A stretch of 64,000 nucleotides of DNA, from positions 62,001 to 126,000 of the forward strand of contig NZ_JAKRSA010000012.1 in the NCBI RefSeq assembly GCF_022402485.1. The letters are read 5' to 3'. The notes beneath the pieces are model-generated. The model was not told where the DNA came from. It ran no database searches and saw nothing but the letters and a program-made list of their open reading frames with translations. Position numbers and translations under genes: made by a program. Each line of letters begins with the position of its first letter. The first letter of the stretch is position 1. Shown here in pieces: positions 17,026 to 25,958 of the stretch. This DNA is from Phenylobacterium sp. (lineage in GTDB: Bacteria > Pseudomonadota > Alphaproteobacteria > Caulobacterales > Caulobacteraceae).

Positions 17026-18747
17026 TGGTGCTGGTGTCACGGGCAGCGCGACCAATGAGGCCTTCGGGATCACCACCGTCGTGTGGATGACCTTGGCCAG
17101 TTTGTCGGCGAGCTGAAGCATGTTCAGCCCGTTGCCATAGGCTACGGCGGTAGGGTCAGAACCCCGCGTCCGGCCTGAAAGGGTCTTGCCCTCCAGGGTT
17201 TCTTCGATGCCGGCGTTGCGCAGGGCGTCCTCGAAGCTGTGGCGCAGGGAGTGCAGGGTCAGGTTGCCACTGTTGATCCCTTTCCCCTGCAGGTCACGAG
17301 CCTTCACCAGCCGAGCAAACCAGTCGGTGACGTGGTCGCCATAGTGGCCATTGGCGTCCCGCTGGGCCTCTGGGAACAGTTGGACATCACCTACCCGCCG
17401 GCGCTCTTCCACATAGTCCAGGAAGCCCAGGCGGATCAGTTCGGGGTGGATGGGGATGAAGCGCTTGGTCTGTCGGTTCTTGAGCCGCCGCAGGTCGTTG
17501 GGCTTCAGGTTCATCACGACCAAGCCATCCCGCTCGGTGACCTCTTCGGTGAGCATGCCGCAGGGCTCGCCGATCCGCAGGCCGTGATAGAGCGCGATGA
17601 GCGGTCCCCAGTAGAGGGACGGCTTGCCCGACGGCGCAGTGTCTCCAGTGGACCAGGGCGCGCCGCCAAACACCGTGGCCAGCTGTTCCGGCGTGAAGGC
17701 GTCCCGCTTGTCCTCCGGGGCAACCTCCTCGACCACGCGGAGCTTGGTGAAGGGGTTGTAGTCGATCCAGCGCTCGACTTCCGCCCAGCCGAACAGGGCC
17801 ACGGTCAGGGCCATGTAGCTGTCGTTGATCGACTTCGGGCTGATCGTCGGCAGGCCTAGGGACCGGGCCGCCGCCACCGCCGCTGGCACGGGGAGCTTGG
17901 CGAGGTCGGTATTCTTGCCGAGGTTGCGGGGCAGCCCCTTCACCGTCTCGAACACCTCACGGGCCGCCTCGCGGTCCACAGAGCGGACGTCGCGGTTGGC
18001 CCCCAGGGTGTCCCTCAGGACCCGATAGACGGGCGTGTAGGCGTTCTTGGTGGACTGGGACCATCGGTCGGCCTTGGCGGCCTCATAGGCCTCTATGAGG
18101 CCGTTGAGGGTCTTGGTGGACGACACGCCTGACGCGCCGGTCTCGACACCCTTAAGCTCGTTAAGGATGGGGTCAGACGGTAGATGCCCGAACTCACCCC
18201 GCATCTTGGCCAATGCGGTCTCCTCCAAGGCGATCCAGGCCCGCATGAGGGTCTGGCAGAGCAGCCCGAAGGACGGGTCCTCGCGGTCCGCGTTGAGCCC
18301 CGCACGGGACAGGAGGCCGTCCACGAGGGGGTAGAGCGTCGAGTAATCCCCCTCGCCGAGCTGGGTGCGCTTACGGGCGAGCTGCACCTCCTGTCGCTCT
18401 AGAAGCGCCCGACGGTCCTGGCGCTCCTGTGGATCAAACTGGCGGGGCTTGGTGCTGGGCTGGAACGCGCCCTGAGACTGCTCAAACCACCGCGCCACCA
18501 GGAGAGTGATCTCACCCACGCCCAGGCGACGGGGGGCGGCTTCAAGCTGCTGCGCCTTCGCTTTGGCGACGCGCCCTTGGAACTCCTGGAGCGCGCCGGG
18601 CAGCCTTGTGACGGCTTCGGAGTGGGAATCCGTCTCTAGCGACTTCTTGAAGCTGCCGTTGCCGAGGGTTGCCCAGACCTCTTTCGGCCAGCGGACCCGG
18701 CAATACCAGCGGCTGCCAATCTGAACGAGATATTGGGTGTTCTTCAC
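17017..18747 (-). CDS. Tyrosine-type site-specific integrase
   Basis: A 576-residue phage-type recombinase that would integrate and excise the element at tRNA-Leu. The N-terminal part includes VQIGSRWYCRVRWPKEVW and a SAM-like core-binding domain (about 200-310). The catalytic domain shows R391 (GLRIGEPCG), H499-S-L-R502 (HSLRHSF) and the nucleophile Y537 (TAVAYGNG). It lies 87 bp from the intact tRNA, reading away from it. Convergent with the RNase H-like gene. All catalytic residues I looked for are present, so the enzyme may be active. Confidence 0.93.
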   Translation of the reverse strand: MKNTQYLVQIGSRWYCRVRWPKEVWATLGNGSFKKSLETDSHSEAVTRLPGALQEFQGRVAKAKAQQLEAAPRRLGVGEITLLVARWFEQSQGAFQPSTKPRQFDPQERQDRRALLERQEVQLARKRTQLGEGDYSTLYPLVDGLLSRAGLNADREDPSFGLLCQTLMRAWIALEETALAKMRGEFGHLPSDPILNELKGVETGASGVSSTKTLNGLIEAYEAAKADRWSQSTKNAYTPVYRVLRDTLGANRDVRSVDREAAREVFETVKGLPRNLGKNTDLAKLPVPAAVAAARSLGLPTISPKSINDSYMALTVALFGWAEVERWIDYNPFTKLRVVEEVAPEDKRDAFTPEQLATVFGGAPWSTGDTAPSGKPSLYWGPLIALYHGLRIGEPCGMLTEEVTERDGLVVMNLKPNDLRRLKNRQTKRFIPIHPELIRLGFLDYVEERRRVGDVQLFPEAQRDANGHYGDHVTDWFARLVKARDLQGKGINSGNLTLHSLRHSFEDALRNAGIEETLEGKTLSGRTRGSDPTAVAYGNGLNMLQLADKLAKVIHTTVVIPKASLVALPVTPAPSS

Positions 18748-18837
18748 TGCGAGCGTTCCCCTGTGTGTGCCAGCTATGTGTGCCGGGGATCAGGGAAACC
18801 TGAGGAAAATCAACAAGAACAACACCCTAACTGAGGG

Positions 18838-18924
<87 letters not shown>

Positions 18925-18950
18925 CCGGTCCGTCGGATCGGGAGGCGGGA

Positions 18951-18979
18951 CTACTAGGGAAAAGCCAGACGGGCGTCAA
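18951..18979 (-). promoter_or_regulatory. Probable sigma-70 promoter of tRNA-Leu
   Basis: On the minus strand TTGACG (18979-18974) is separated by 17 bases from TAGTAG (18956-18951), about 27 bases before the mature tRNA 5' end. Spacing and location fit a housekeeping promoter. Confidence 0.6.
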
Positions 18980-19074
18980 CGGACGTTTTGCTGGGACGTG
19001 GAACTCGCATTGCAGCAGGGGTCGGCATCGTCTATCCGGGCGGCTCAGGAAGTTTAGATATCGACAGGCTGGCC

Positions 19075-20055
19075 ATGCAGGATCTCGTCACCGTCTTCGG
19101 CGGATCGGGCTTTGTGGGAAGTCAGGTGGTTCGGGCCCTGGCCCGCGCCGGACACCGGGTCCGGGTGGCCGTGCGCCAGCCGGGGCGCGCGCACGACCTG
19201 CTGATGTTGGGGGATGTGGGCCAGATCCAGGTGGTTCAGGCCAATATCCGCGATCCTGACTCCGTGGCCCGCGCCCTGGATGGGGCCCAGGCCTGCGTCA
19301 ATCTGGTGGGGGTGCTCTATGAGAGCGGCCGCCAGAAGTTCGCCAGCCTGCACACCGAGGGCGCGGCCAATGTCGCACAGGCGGCCAAGGCGGCGGGGAT
19401 CAGCCGCATGGTCCAGGTCTCGTCCATTGGCGCGGACGCCGGCAGCCCTTCAGCCTATGCCCGCACCAAGGCGGCGGGCGAAGCCGCTGTGCGCGAGGCC
19501 CTGCCCCAGGCGGTAATCCTGCGGCCCTCCATCGTGTTCGGGCCAGAAGACGACTTCTTCAACCGCTTCGCCGCCATGGCGGTGCTCTCCCCGGCCCTGC
19601 CGCTGATTGGCGGCGGCCAGACCCGCTTCCAGCCGGTGTTTGTCGGGGACGTGGCCCGGGCCGTGGCCGTGGCACTCAGCGACCCCGCCTGCGCCGGCAA
19701 GACCTATGAGCTGGGCGGACCAGCCATCCTGACCTTCCGCCAGCTCCTGGAGCTGGTGCTCAGCGAGACCCAGCGCCGGCGGCTGCTTCTGCCCCTGCCC
19801 TTCCCCATTGCCAATCTCATCGGCCAGGTGGGCAACCTGATGGCCCTGACCCCGATCGCCCCGCCGCTGACCACCGACCAGGTGGCGCAGCTGAAGGTCG
19901 ACAATGTGGCCGACAAGGCCCTGCCCGGCCTGAGCGACCTGGGGATCGAAGGCACGGCGGTGGAGTCGGTGGTGGGCACCTATCTCTACCGCTACCGCAA
20001 GGGCGGTCAGTTCGCCGAGACCCCTGAAGTCGACAAGGGCGTCACCCCCACATAG
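19075..20055 (+). CDS. Complex I NDUFA9-like, NAD(P)-binding SDR-family protein
   Basis: An atypical short-chain dehydrogenase/epimerase-like protein (326 residues) of the NDUFA9 family, whose mitochondrial relatives are accessory subunits of respiratory complex I. The dinucleotide-binding loop VFGGSGFVGSQVV lies at residues 7-19. VNLVGVLYESG and VQVSSIGAD are typical of the family. AYARTKAAGEAAV holds the YxxxK-like active-site pair. The ATG at 19075 gives the standard N-terminus; the frame is open 29 codons further upstream without coding character. It lies next to tRNA-Leu. Its last 49 bp overlap the convergent citrate synthase-like gene. Confidence 0.85.
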   Translation: MQDLVTVFGGSGFVGSQVVRALARAGHRVRVAVRQPGRAHDLLMLGDVGQIQVVQANIRDPDSVARALDGAQACVNLVGVLYESGRQKFASLHTEGAANVAQAAKAAGISRMVQVSSIGADAGSPSAYARTKAAGEAAVREALPQAVILRPSIVFGPEDDFFNRFAAMAVLSPALPLIGGGQTRFQPVFVGDVARAVAVALSDPACAGKTYELGGPAILTFRQLLELVLSETQRRRLLLPLPFPIANLIGQVGNLMALTPIAPPLTTDQVAQLKVDNVADKALPGLSDLGIEGTAVESVVGTYLYRYRKGGQFAETPEVDKGVTPT

Positions 20056-21182
20056 CGCGCCCGCGGCCGGATCAGGTCACCGGTCTGCATTTGCTCGATG
20101 GCGTGGGCGATCCAGCCGGCGCAGCGCGCTACCGCGAACAGAGCGAACGGGGCCTCCTTCGGCAGGGCCAGCCCCTGTGACAGGGCTGCCAGGGCAAAAT
20201 CCACATTGGGCCGCTGTCCCGTCGCGCCTTCCACCGCGATCTTCAGGGCCGTGAGTTCAGCCGCAGGCTCGAGGCGGGCCAGCAACGCCTGGGCCCTTGG
20301 ATCACCTTCCGGATAGAGGGCGTGGCCAAAGCCCGGCAGGCTGCGATCCTGCGCCAGACGCGCGGCGATGGCTGCGGCCGGCCCCTGCTCGGCGGCCTCG
20401 AAGGCCAGGGCCCGCACTGCGTCGCCCGCGCCCCCATGGCGAGGCCCCGACAGGGCGGCCAGTCCCGCGAGACTGGCGGCCGACAGCGAGGCCCCGGTGG
20501 ACGCCGCCACCCGGGCGGCGAAGGTTGAGGCGTTCAACTCGTGATCGGCCAGCAGCACTAGGGCCTGGCGGATCAGGTCTGCGCCGCCGTCCCCCCGGGC
20601 GCAGCCCCAGGCCTGGGCGAGACGCTCATGGATCGGGCCGCTTGCCGCCGCCCCCGCCACCGCATCGGTGAGAATATCAAGCAGGGTCGCGGCCTCCACC
20701 GCCAGGGCCAGCGGGTGGCGACCCAGGGCGGGGGGATCAAGTCCGGCCCGCTGGGCCAGGGCGGCAAAGGCCCTGGCGCGCATGTCCGGGCCCGGGGGCG
20801 GGGCGCCCCGCTCGCTGCGTTTCAGCGCTGCACCGTCGCCTCCGCGCAGCAGCCGCGCCACAGCCTCCAGGGTGTGGGTTTCGGCCAACACAGCGGCGTC
20901 CCGGCCCCGGTACCAGAGCCGCCCGTCGGCTACCGTGGTGATGGCTGAGCCCAGCACAGGCTCCCCCCAGGCGATGGCGCCGGCGGCGACGGCCGCAGCC
21001 TTACGCCCCCGGGTCTTGCGCTCGGCCAGGGCCGCCACGTCGGCGGCGCGATAGAGACTGCGGCGGGGATCGGCGGGATCAGGCTTGGCGCTCAGCCGGC
21101 CCCGGCTGGCATAGGCATAGAGGGTCTGGCTGCGGACATTGAGCCGGGCGCAGGCCAGTTCGGCGGAGATCCAGTCCGTCAT
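20007..21182 (-). CDS. Citrate synthase-family protein with N-terminal HTH
   Basis: A 391-residue protein. Residues about 5-55 (ISAELACARLNVRSQTLYAYASRGRLS, then RSLYRAADVAAL) form a MerR/AlpA-like HTH. The rest is a citrate synthase fold with the three catalytic elements: GPRHGGAG, PGFGHALYPEGDPR and PNVDFALAAL. The C-terminus reads GWIAHAIEQMQTGDLIRPRARYVG. It may condense an acyl-CoA with oxaloacetate while also binding DNA, or may be a regulator that senses a CoA ester. It is divergent from a second citrate synthase homologue over an 85-bp gap, which suggests control of that gene. Function beyond the family is inferred. Confidence 0.8.
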   Translation of the reverse strand: MTDWISAELACARLNVRSQTLYAYASRGRLSAKPDPADPRRSLYRAADVAALAERKTRGRKAAAVAAGAIAWGEPVLGSAITTVADGRLWYRGRDAAVLAETHTLEAVARLLRGGDGAALKRSERGAPPPGPDMRARAFAALAQRAGLDPPALGRHPLALAVEAATLLDILTDAVAGAAASGPIHERLAQAWGCARGDGGADLIRQALVLLADHELNASTFAARVAASTGASLSAASLAGLAALSGPRHGGAGDAVRALAFEAAEQGPAAAIAARLAQDRSLPGFGHALYPEGDPRAQALLARLEPAAELTALKIAVEGATGQRPNVDFALAALSQGLALPKEAPFALFAVARCAGWIAHAIEQMQTGDLIRPRARYVGVTPLSTSGVSAN

Positions 21183-21267
21183 GAAGTTAAGTTGATTATA
21201 TTGATCAAGATTGACGGAGAAGTCTGAGCCTCCAGATCGTTAGGGGCAAGTCAGAACTGGAGTCCCC
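21183..21267. promoter_or_regulatory. Divergent promoter region with TTGATCAA palindrome
   Basis: An AT-rich 85-bp spacer between two citrate synthase-family genes. It contains TTGAT at 21192, the perfect palindrome TTGATCAA at 21201-21208 and TTGAC at 21211, roughly one helical turn apart. It is a good candidate operator for the HTH-bearing neighbour. Confidence 0.5.
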
Positions 21268-22380
21268 ATGAACGCCCACACCCCCGCGCCGCCCGCCCCC
21301 GAAGGTCTCGAAGGCGTCGTCGCCGCCCGCACCGTCCTGTCGGAGGTGGATGGCCAGGCCGGTCGTCTCATTATCCGGGGCCGCTCCCTGGACGATCTGA
21401 TCGGGCAGACCAGGTTCGAGGACCTGGTGAGTCTGCTATTTGAGGGGTTCTATGAGGACTTGCCTGCGGATCTGACCGCAGCCCTGGGGGTCGCCCGAAG
21501 CGAAGTGTTCGCCGAGGTAAGGCACCTGGACACTGACCTCGCCGCCCAGGCGCCCGTGGAGGCGGTCCGTGCCCTCATGGCCCGGCTGGCCGATGGGGAT
21601 GACCTCCCCACTGCCCTGCGCCTGATCGCCGCGCCAGCGGTGTTCACCCCAGCGGTGATCCGTGTTCAAGCCGGCCAGGCGCCAATCCCCCCGGATCCTG
21701 CCTCGCCCCATGCCGTCGACATCCTTCGGATGCTGACCGGGACCCCGCCCTCGCAGACGCAGGCCGCTGGTCTGGACGCCTATCTAGTGACGGTGGCCGA
21801 CCATGGCCTCAATGCCTCGACCTTCGCCGCACGGGTGGTGGCCTCGACGCGGGCGGGGCTGACCTCGGCGGTCCTGGCGGGGCTCAGCGCCCTGAAGGGG
21901 CCCTTGCATGGGGGCGCCCCGGGTCCGGTCATCGAGATGCTGGACGGGATCGGGCAGCCGGAAAACGCCCGGGCCTGGATCGAGGGTGCCCTGGCCCGAG
22001 GCGAACGTCTGATGGGGTTTGGCCACCGGATCTACCGGGTGCGCGATCCCCGGGCCGACGCCCTGAAGGGCCCCGTCCGCGCCCTGGCGGCCAGCGCCGG
22101 GGTCCGTCCTGGGCGGGTGGCCTTCGCCGAGGCCGTCGAGGCCGCCGCCCTGGACATCCTCAGGACCCACAAGCCCGACCGGCCCCTGGACACCAATGTG
22201 GAGTTCTATACTGCGCTGCTGCTGGAGGCCCTGGACTTCCCGCCCAAGGCCTTCACCTGCGTCTTCGCCATGGGCCGGGTGGCGGGATGGCTGGCCCATG
22301 CCCGCGAGCAGCTGGCCACCGGTCGGCTGGTGCGGCCCCAGTCGGTCTATGTGGGGCCAGAGCCGCGCCAGGGGAGCTGA
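21268..22380 (+). CDS. Citrate synthase / methylcitrate synthase family protein
   Basis: A 370-residue protein with a full citrate synthase fold and no HTH. It begins EGLEGVVAARTVLSEVDGQAGRLIIRG, typical of the family's N-terminal strands. Catalytic histidines lie in GPLHGGAP and MGFGHRIYRVRDPRA. The third catalytic position is Glu (TNVEFYTALLL) in place of the common Asp, a change also seen, to my knowledge, in actinobacterial type II-like homologues. It could make citrate or 2-methylcitrate from acetyl- or propionyl-CoA; no other methylcitrate-cycle genes are nearby. The start ATG at 21268 follows CTGGAG at about 6 bases. Confidence 0.85.
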   Translation: MNAHTPAPPAPEGLEGVVAARTVLSEVDGQAGRLIIRGRSLDDLIGQTRFEDLVSLLFEGFYEDLPADLTAALGVARSEVFAEVRHLDTDLAAQAPVEAVRALMARLADGDDLPTALRLIAAPAVFTPAVIRVQAGQAPIPPDPASPHAVDILRMLTGTPPSQTQAAGLDAYLVTVADHGLNASTFAARVVASTRAGLTSAVLAGLSALKGPLHGGAPGPVIEMLDGIGQPENARAWIEGALARGERLMGFGHRIYRVRDPRADALKGPVRALAASAGVRPGRVAFAEAVEAAALDILRTHKPDRPLDTNVEFYTALLLEALDFPPKAFTCVFAMGRVAGWLAHAREQLATGRLVRPQSVYVGPEPRQGS

Positions 22381-22438
22381 GGCCAGCCGTCGGCAAATCG
22401 CCCTGTGTCGGGGGCCGGCCTGGGTTTAGGATCAGGGG

Positions 22439-23380
22439 ATGTCCACCCCTGCTCCTACCGCCCTGGCGCCGGCTCAGGTCGCCGACCAGACCCGCAAGAT
22501 CACCCTCCTGGCGGTGGCCGTCGCCGTGGCCCTGGTGGCGCTGAAGGCCGGCGCGTGGCTGGCCAGCGGCTCTGTGGCGCTGCTGGCGTCCCTGGCGGAC
22601 TCCAGCCTGGACCTGATCGCCTCACTCATTACCTTCTTCGCCGTGCGCTACGCCGTGGTGCCGCCAGACGCCGAGCACCGCTTTGGCCACGGTAAGGCCG
22701 AAGCCTTCGCCAGCCTGATGCAGGCGGGCCTGGTCTTCGCCTCCGCCGCCCTGGTCGGGCGGGAGTCTATCGCCAGCCTGCTCAATCCCCAGCCGATCAG
22801 CCACGGCGGCTGGGCCATGGGGGTGATGGTCGCCTCCATCGTCCTGACGGGATTGCTGATCACGGCCCAGACACGGGTTCTGCGCCAGACCCAGTCGGTG
22901 GCCGTCTCCGGCGACCGGGCGCACTATGTATCGGATCTGGCCTCCAACCTCGCCGCCCTGGTGGGCATCGGCGGTGCGGCCTTGCTAGGCCTGAACAGGC
23001 TGGACGGGGTGGCCGGTCTCGTGGTCTGCGGCCTGCTGATCTGGGCAGCCATCGGCGTGTTCCGGCAGGCAGCAGACCAGCTCATGGACCACGAACTGCC
23101 CGAATCCCAGCGGGCCCTGATCGTCCAGCTCATGACCCAGGACCCGCGCCTGAGCGACATTCATCAGCTGCGCACCCGGGCGTCTGGCCCCTATGTGCAC
23201 ATCCAGATGCATGCCGACCTTGATCCCGCGCTCAGCCTGGAGGCCGCCCACCAGGTGATTGTCGAGGCCGAACATCGGCTGCTGGCGCACTTTCCTGCCG
23301 CTGACATCCTGATTCACGCCGATCCACGGGGCCATGCCGAACCCCATGGGGGAGTGTTTGCGCCGCCAAAGACAGGCTAA
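22439..23380 (+). CDS. Cation diffusion facilitator metal exporter
   Basis: Inner-membrane divalent-metal/proton antiporter of the CDF family (FieF/ZitB-like). The 313 residues have about six transmembrane helices between residues 20 and 205 and a cytoplasmic C-terminal domain. Metal-site residues are visible: D54 and D58 in ADSSLDL, and the HYVSD pair of TM5. HRFGHGKAE follows TM2 and is characteristic. QLRTRASGPYVHIQMH belongs to the dimerising C-terminal ferredoxin-like domain. It has its own ribosome-binding site (AGGATCAGGGG). Zn or Fe specificity cannot be assigned. Confidence 0.9.
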   Translation: MSTPAPTALAPAQVADQTRKITLLAVAVAVALVALKAGAWLASGSVALLASLADSSLDLIASLITFFAVRYAVVPPDAEHRFGHGKAEAFASLMQAGLVFASAALVGRESIASLLNPQPISHGGWAMGVMVASIVLTGLLITAQTRVLRQTQSVAVSGDRAHYVSDLASNLAALVGIGGAALLGLNRLDGVAGLVVCGLLIWAAIGVFRQAADQLMDHELPESQRALIVQLMTQDPRLSDIHQLRTRASGPYVHIQMHADLDPALSLEAAHQVIVEAEHRLLAHFPAADILIHADPRGHAEPHGGVFAPPKTG

Positions 23381-23496
23381 GGCACCCAAATTGAGGGACG
23401 GGCACGGCGCCCAGGGTTTCGTAAACGCGCCCTTAAGGCCCCGGCGCGTTAAACGGGTTCTGATCAAACTGTCCGGATTCACGGCGGAATGCCGGC

Positions 23497-24183
23497 ATGA
23501 GCGTTCAACGCACCCTCTATCACTTCCCGCTCGACCCGGCCTCGCGGCAGGTCCGCCTGGCCCTGGGTGAAAAGCGCCTGGCCTTCGAGGATGTGGTCGT
23601 CCGCTATTGGGAACAGCCCGATGATCTCTCAGCGCTGAACCCCTCAGGTCTGACCCCTGTGCTGGTAGAGGAAGGCCCTGAGGGCCGGCTGGTCCTGTGC
23701 GAAAGCCGCGCCATCCTGGACTATCTGGAAGAACGCCACCCTGAGCCGGCCCTGCTGGGCCGTGAGGCCGCTGACCGGGCCGAGGCTCGACGCCTGCTGC
23801 AATGGTTTGACCGCAAGTTCGACTACGAGGTCGGCTCCTTCCTGCTGCACGAGAAGATGGAAAAGCGCCTGTTGCGTATGGGGGCGCCGGACCTCGCCGC
23901 CCTGCGCCGGGGTCGTGAGGCCCTGCGGATCCACCTGACCTATCTGGCCAGCCTGCTGGCGGAGCGGGACTGGCTGGCCGGGCGCAGGCTCAGCCTGGCC
24001 GATTTCGCCGGCGCGGCGCACCTGTCGGTGATCGACTATTTCGGCGACGTGCCCTGGCGGGACTTCGCCGCCGTCAAGACGTGGTACATGACGGTGAAAT
24101 CCCGGCCCTGCTTCCGGCCGCTGCTCGCCGATCGGTGGCCGGGGCTCGCGCCTGCGGCCCACTATGACGACCTCGACTTCTGA
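23497..24183 (+). CDS. Glutathione S-transferase family protein
   Basis: A 228-residue soluble protein with a thioredoxin-like N-terminal domain ([51 protein letters not shown], which holds the glutathione-contacting Glu-Ser pair) and an all-helical C-terminal domain ([18 protein letters not shown], the N-capping box). It overlaps queG by 20 bp, so the two are coupled. Substrate unknown. Confidence 0.88.
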   Translation: MSVQRTLYHFPLDPASRQVRLALGEKRLAFEDVVVRYWEQPDDLSALNPSGLTPVLVEEGPEGRLVLCESRAILDYLEERHPEPALLGREAADRAEARRLLQWFDRKFDYEVGSFLLHEKMEKRLLRMGAPDLAALRRGREALRIHLTYLASLLAERDWLAGRRLSLADFAGAAHLSVIDYFGDVPWRDFAAVKTWYMTVKSRPCFRPLLADRWPGLAPAAHYDDLDF

Positions 24184-25297
24184 GACCCCTGAACAGCTGA
24201 TCTGCGCCCAGGCTCTGAGACTGGGCTTTGATGACTGCCGCCTGGCGCGGGCTGACCAGCCCTGGGCGGCGGGGGAGCGGCTGGCGGAGTTCATCGCCCA
24301 GGGCCGCCACGGCGAGATGACCTGGATGGAAACCACCCAGGTGCGTCGCGCACACCCCCAGGCCATGTGGGACGGCGCCCGCTCTGCGGTAATGCTGGGG
24401 ATCAATTATGGGCCTGACCATGATCCCCGCGCGGTCCTGGATCAGCCCGACCGGGGCGCGATCTCGGTCTATGCCCAGGGATCGGACTATCACGACCTGA
24501 TCAAGAAGCGGCTTAAGCAGCTGGCCAGCTGGATGGTGGAGACCTTTGGCGGGGAGGTGAAGGTGTTCGTCGACACCGCACCCCTGCTGGAAAAGCCCCT
24601 GGCCGAGGCGTCTGGCCTGGGCTGGCAGGGCAAGCACACCAATCTCGTCTCCCGTCAGTTTGGCTCCTGGCTGTTCATTGGGTCTGTGCTGACCTCCCTG
24701 GATCTGACCCCGGACGCCCCTGGCGAGGACGCCTGTGGGTCCTGCCAGGCCTGCCATGACGTCTGCCCGACGGGGGCCTTTCCAGCGCCCTACCAGCTGG
24801 ATGCCCGGCGGTGTATTTCCTACCTGACCATTGAGCTGTCAGGGCCCATCCCCGCCGCGTTCCGCCCCGCCCTGGGCAACCGCATCTATGGCTGCGACGA
24901 ATGCCTGGCCGTCTGCCCCTGGAACAAGTTCGCCCAGGACGCCCGCGAGCAACAGCTTCAGGCCAGGGCCATCCTGAAGGCCCCACGTCTGGCCGACCTG
25001 GTGAACCTTGATGACGCAGCCTTCAGAGCCCTGTTCACCAAGAGTGCGGTCAAACGCCTGGGCCGGCCCCGGTTCGTGCGCAATGTGCTCTATGCCATCG
25101 GCAACAGCGGCGACCCCGACCTGATCCCCGCGGTCCAGGCCAGGCTGGTGGACGAGGCGCCCGTCGTCAGGGGGGCCGCTGTATGGGCGCTCTCCCGGCT
25201 GCTGACCCCTGAGGCCTTTGTGGAGGTTCGGGCTCAAGCCCTGCCGGAGGAAGGCGACGAGGCCGTTCTGGCAGAGTGGGCCAAGACGCCCGCTTGA
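24164..25297 (+). CDS. queG: Epoxyqueuosine reductase QueG
   Basis: Cobalamin- and [4Fe-4S]-dependent enzyme that reduces epoxyqueuosine to queuosine at position 34 of tRNAs with GUN anticodons. The 377 residues include the N-terminal QueG domain ([39 protein letters not shown]). Two ferredoxin-type clusters follow, [16 protein letters not shown] and [14 protein letters not shown]. The C-terminus carries a short HEAT-like helical repeat ([28 protein letters not shown], in two parts). The start overlaps the GST stop. No other queuosine gene is visible nearby. Confidence 0.95.
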   Translation: MTTSTSETPEQLICAQALRLGFDDCRLARADQPWAAGERLAEFIAQGRHGEMTWMETTQVRRAHPQAMWDGARSAVMLGINYGPDHDPRAVLDQPDRGAISVYAQGSDYHDLIKKRLKQLASWMVETFGGEVKVFVDTAPLLEKPLAEASGLGWQGKHTNLVSRQFGSWLFIGSVLTSLDLTPDAPGEDACGSCQACHDVCPTGAFPAPYQLDARRCISYLTIELSGPIPAAFRPALGNRIYGCDECLAVCPWNKFAQDAREQQLQARAILKAPRLADLVNLDDAAFRALFTKSAVKRLGRPRFVRNVLYAIGNSGDPDLIPAVQARLVDEAPVVRGAAVWALSRLLTPEAFVEVRAQALPEEGDEAVLAEWAKTPA

Positions 25298-25309
25298 TCG
25301 GCTGACCGG

Positions 25310-25840
25310 TCAGGGCAGGCGACCCTCTGCCTTGAGGAAAGCCAGGAGATCGCCCCCGGGGAACAGCAGACCCTCAACGCCCGCTCGACGGGCGGCCTCC
25401 AGGTCGCTTTCGCGGTCGCCGACCATGAAGGACGAGGCCCGATCGGTGGGCCAGTCGGCCATGGCCCGGAGCAGCATGCCAGGATTGGGCTTGCGATCGG
25501 GGGGGTCGGGATGGCGATAGACCTCCAGCAAAGCCTCGGGATGGTGCGGGCAGTGATAGAAGGCGTCGATCCGCAGACCCTCCGTCGCCAGATCGTCGAC
25601 CATGGCCTGGTGCAGGGCGTGCATGTCGGCCTCGGCATAATAGCCCCGGCCAATCCCCGACTGGTTGGTGATCACCAGGACCCGCCAGCCGGCCCGGTTG
25701 AAGGCGCCGATCACCGCCCGGGCGCCGGGAATCCAGGCGAAGTCCGCCCAGCGGGAGACATAGCCATGGTCCACATTCAGCACGCCATCGCGGTCCAGGA
25801 ATAGGGCGGGCCTGATGGTTTTCTGGGCGACGGCGGGCAT
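25310..25840 (-). CDS. gmhB: D-glycero-D-manno-heptose 1,7-bisphosphate phosphatase GmhB
   Basis: HAD-superfamily phosphatase that removes the C7 phosphate in ADP-heptose synthesis for the LPS inner core. About 176 residues from the ATG at 25840. Motif I is LFLDRDGVLNVDHGYV, motif II ITNQSGIGRGYY, and the zinc-type loop carries HCPHHPEA. Motif III is RKPNPGML and motif IV MVGDRESDLEAARRAG. An ATG at 25891 would add 17 residues and overlap the divergent ABC gene; the shorter start fits family length. A GMP-like or histidinol phosphatase role is less likely. Confidence 0.85.
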   Translation of the reverse strand: MPAVAQKTIRPALFLDRDGVLNVDHGYVSRWADFAWIPGARAVIGAFNRAGWRVLVITNQSGIGRGYYAEADMHALHQAMVDDLATEGLRIDAFYHCPHHPEALLEVYRHPDPPDRKPNPGMLLRAMADWPTDRASSFMVGDRESDLEAARRAGVEGLLFPGGDLLAFLKAEGRLP

Positions 25841-25958
25841 CGGTGTTTCGGCAGCTCTTGCATGAGGTGGCGAGGAAATCCCCCGAGACATGCGGTTGTT
25901 TCACAAGCGGGCGGCGGCGGTCTATGGTCTCAATCGAACCGTTCTGGAGACCCTTGCC

